Shown here piece after piece: positions 63,183-64,000 of a stretch of DNA of 64,000 nt; within the stretch, counting starts at the first letter, position 1; every line of letters starts with the position of its first letter. The translations under genes and the position numbers were made by a program. The notes under the pieces were generated by a model. It was not told where the DNA came from. It saw only the letters and a program-made list of their open reading frames with translations, and ran no database searches. The stretch comes from Gaiellasilicea sp963794385 (GTDB lineage: Bacteria > Actinomycetota > Thermoleophilia > Gaiellales > Gaiellaceae), in NCBI GenBank assembly GCA_963794385.1, contig CAWCDT010000008.1:62001-126000 (forward strand), given 5' to 3'.

Positions 63183-64000
63183 CCCGCCGCGGCGAGTGCG
63201 CGCGCCTTCTTCGACGCGGCGCTCTGCCGCTTCGAAGCCTCGAGCACGACCTTGCGCAAGCGGACGTTCGAAGGCGTCACCTCGATGCTCTCGTCCTCGC
63301 GGATGAACTCGAGCGCCTGCTCGAGCGACAGGAGCCGCGGCGGGATCAGGCGGACGAGCTCCTCGGCGGTCGAGGAGCGGATGTTCGTCAGCTTCTTCTC
63401 CTTCGTCGCGTTCACGTCGAGGTCCTCGGCGCGCGCGTTCTCGCCGACGATCATCCCCTCGTAGACCTCGGTACCCGGGCCGACGAACATCGAGCCGCGC
63501 TCCTGCAGGTTCATCAGCGCGAACGAGGTCGCGGGCCCGCGCCGGTCCGCCACCAGCGACCCGGTCGGGCGCGTGCGCAGCTCGCCGTGCCAGGGCTCGT
63601 AGCGGTCGAAGACGTGATGGAGGATGCCGGTGCCGCGGGTCTCGGTGAGGAACTCGGTGCGGAAGCCGATCAGCGCGCGCGCCGGGACGAGGTACTCGAG
63701 CCGGACCCAGCCGGTGCCGTGGTTGACCATCTGCTCGAGCCGGCCCTTGCGAAGCGCGAGCAGCTGCGTGAGCACGCCGACGTACTCCTCGGGCGCATCG
63801 ATCGCGAGCCGCTCGACGGGCTCGTGCAGCTTCCCGTCGACGAGCTGCGTCACCACCTGCGGCTTGCCGACGGTCAGCTCGAACCCCTCCCGCCGCATCA
63901 GCTCGACGAGCACGGCGAGCTGGAGCTCGCCGCGGCCCTGCACCTCCCAGGTGTCGGGACGCTCGGTGGGCAGGACCCGGAGCGACACGTTCCCGACCAG
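63179..64000 (-). CDS. typA: Ribosome-associated GTPase TypA/BipA (partial, C-terminal part)
   Basis: 274 codons visible; the 5' part including the GTPase domain lies beyond the right edge. Domains III-V of an EF-G-like protein: VQGRGELQLAVLVELMRREGFELTV, EPVERLAIDAPEEYVG, LVPARALIGFRTEFLTETRG, and the BipA-specific C-terminal domain with FVGPGTEVYEGMIVGENAR and TNIRSST. Ends in a Lys/Ala-rich tail. Functions in ribosome assembly and stress adaptation in the cytoplasm. Confidence 0.94.
   Translation of the reverse strand: MVGNVSLRVLPTERPDTWEVQGRGELQLAVLVELMRREGFELTVGKPQVVTQLVDGKLHEPVERLAIDAPEEYVGVLTQLLALRKGRLEQMVNHGTGWVRLEYLVPARALIGFRTEFLTETRGTGILHHVFDRYEPWHGELRTRPTGSLVADRRGPATSFALMNLQERGSMFVGPGTEVYEGMIVGENARAEDLDVNATKEKKLTNIRSSTAEELVRLIPPRLLSLEQALEFIREDESIEVTPSNVRLRKVVLEASKRQSAASKKARALAAAG

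Overview
The window is high-GC DNA from an actinobacterium. Gene content, frequent GTG/TTG starts and 1-4 bp gene overlaps fit a Thermoleophilia-like lineage (Gaiellales/Solirubrobacterales), but that placement is an inference from style, not from a marker gene. It looks like ordinary chromosome: no insertion sequence, prophage, integrase or CRISPR array was seen. One RNA gene, tRNA-Arg(CCT), is present.

Layout. 1-2.1 kb: caa3-type cytochrome c oxidase (ctaD cut by the window edge, ctaC with a fused cytochrome c). 2.1-10.5 kb: alpha-glucan/trehalose block, malQ divergent from glgE-treS-mak-glgB. 10.5-13.7 kb: DrrAB-like ABC exporter and a PRC-barrel membrane protein. 13.7-20 kb: a form II (AYRGAGR) carbon-monoxide-dehydrogenase-like molybdenum hydroxylase, coxG-S-L-M, divergent from coxD-coxE. 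20-23.6 kb: treZ-glgX. 23.7-26.9 kb: polar amino-acid ABC importer. 27-36.8 kb: amino-sugar/muropeptide locus, murQ-nagA-ATPase on the minus strand and gntR-SIS-SBP-permease-permease-nagZ on the plus strand, with three dre-like operators. 36.7-42.7 kb: a secreted metallopeptidase and two large low-complexity secreted proteins. 42.7-45.6 kb: glpD-glpK. 45.7-48.5 kb: cupredoxin, two-domain multicopper oxidase, cupredoxin. 48.5-54.7 kb: transporter, lipoprotein, small membrane and enzyme genes, tRNA. 54.7-59.6 kb: glycogen phosphorylase and two membrane-type GTPases. 59.7-63.2 kb: CopC-CopD/YcnI copper operon. 63.2-64 kb: 3' part of typA/bipA.

How it works together. GlgE, TreS, Mak, GlgB, MalQ, GlgX, TreZ and GlgP form an almost complete cycle interconverting trehalose, maltose-1-phosphate and branched alpha-glucan; TreY is not in the window. 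The 27-36.8 kb locus would import amino-sugar oligosaccharides, split them (NagZ), open MurNAc-6-P (MurQ), deacetylate (NagA) and deaminate (SIS protein) under one GntR/DasR-type regulator. Two copper-related operons and a copper/heme oxidase point to an aerobic, copper-using envelope.

The least understood part is 37.8-42.6 kb: a roughly 1,015-residue secreted protein with a 68-residue-period beta-strand motif, and a downstream Gly/Ser/Asp-rich secreted protein that shares pieces of the motif.

At least 13 reading-frame breaks lie in genes otherwise well conserved, and every one is repaired by removing a single base. This looks like residual insertion error in the assembly rather than pseudogene formation, so affected genes are given as whole genes with break points stated.
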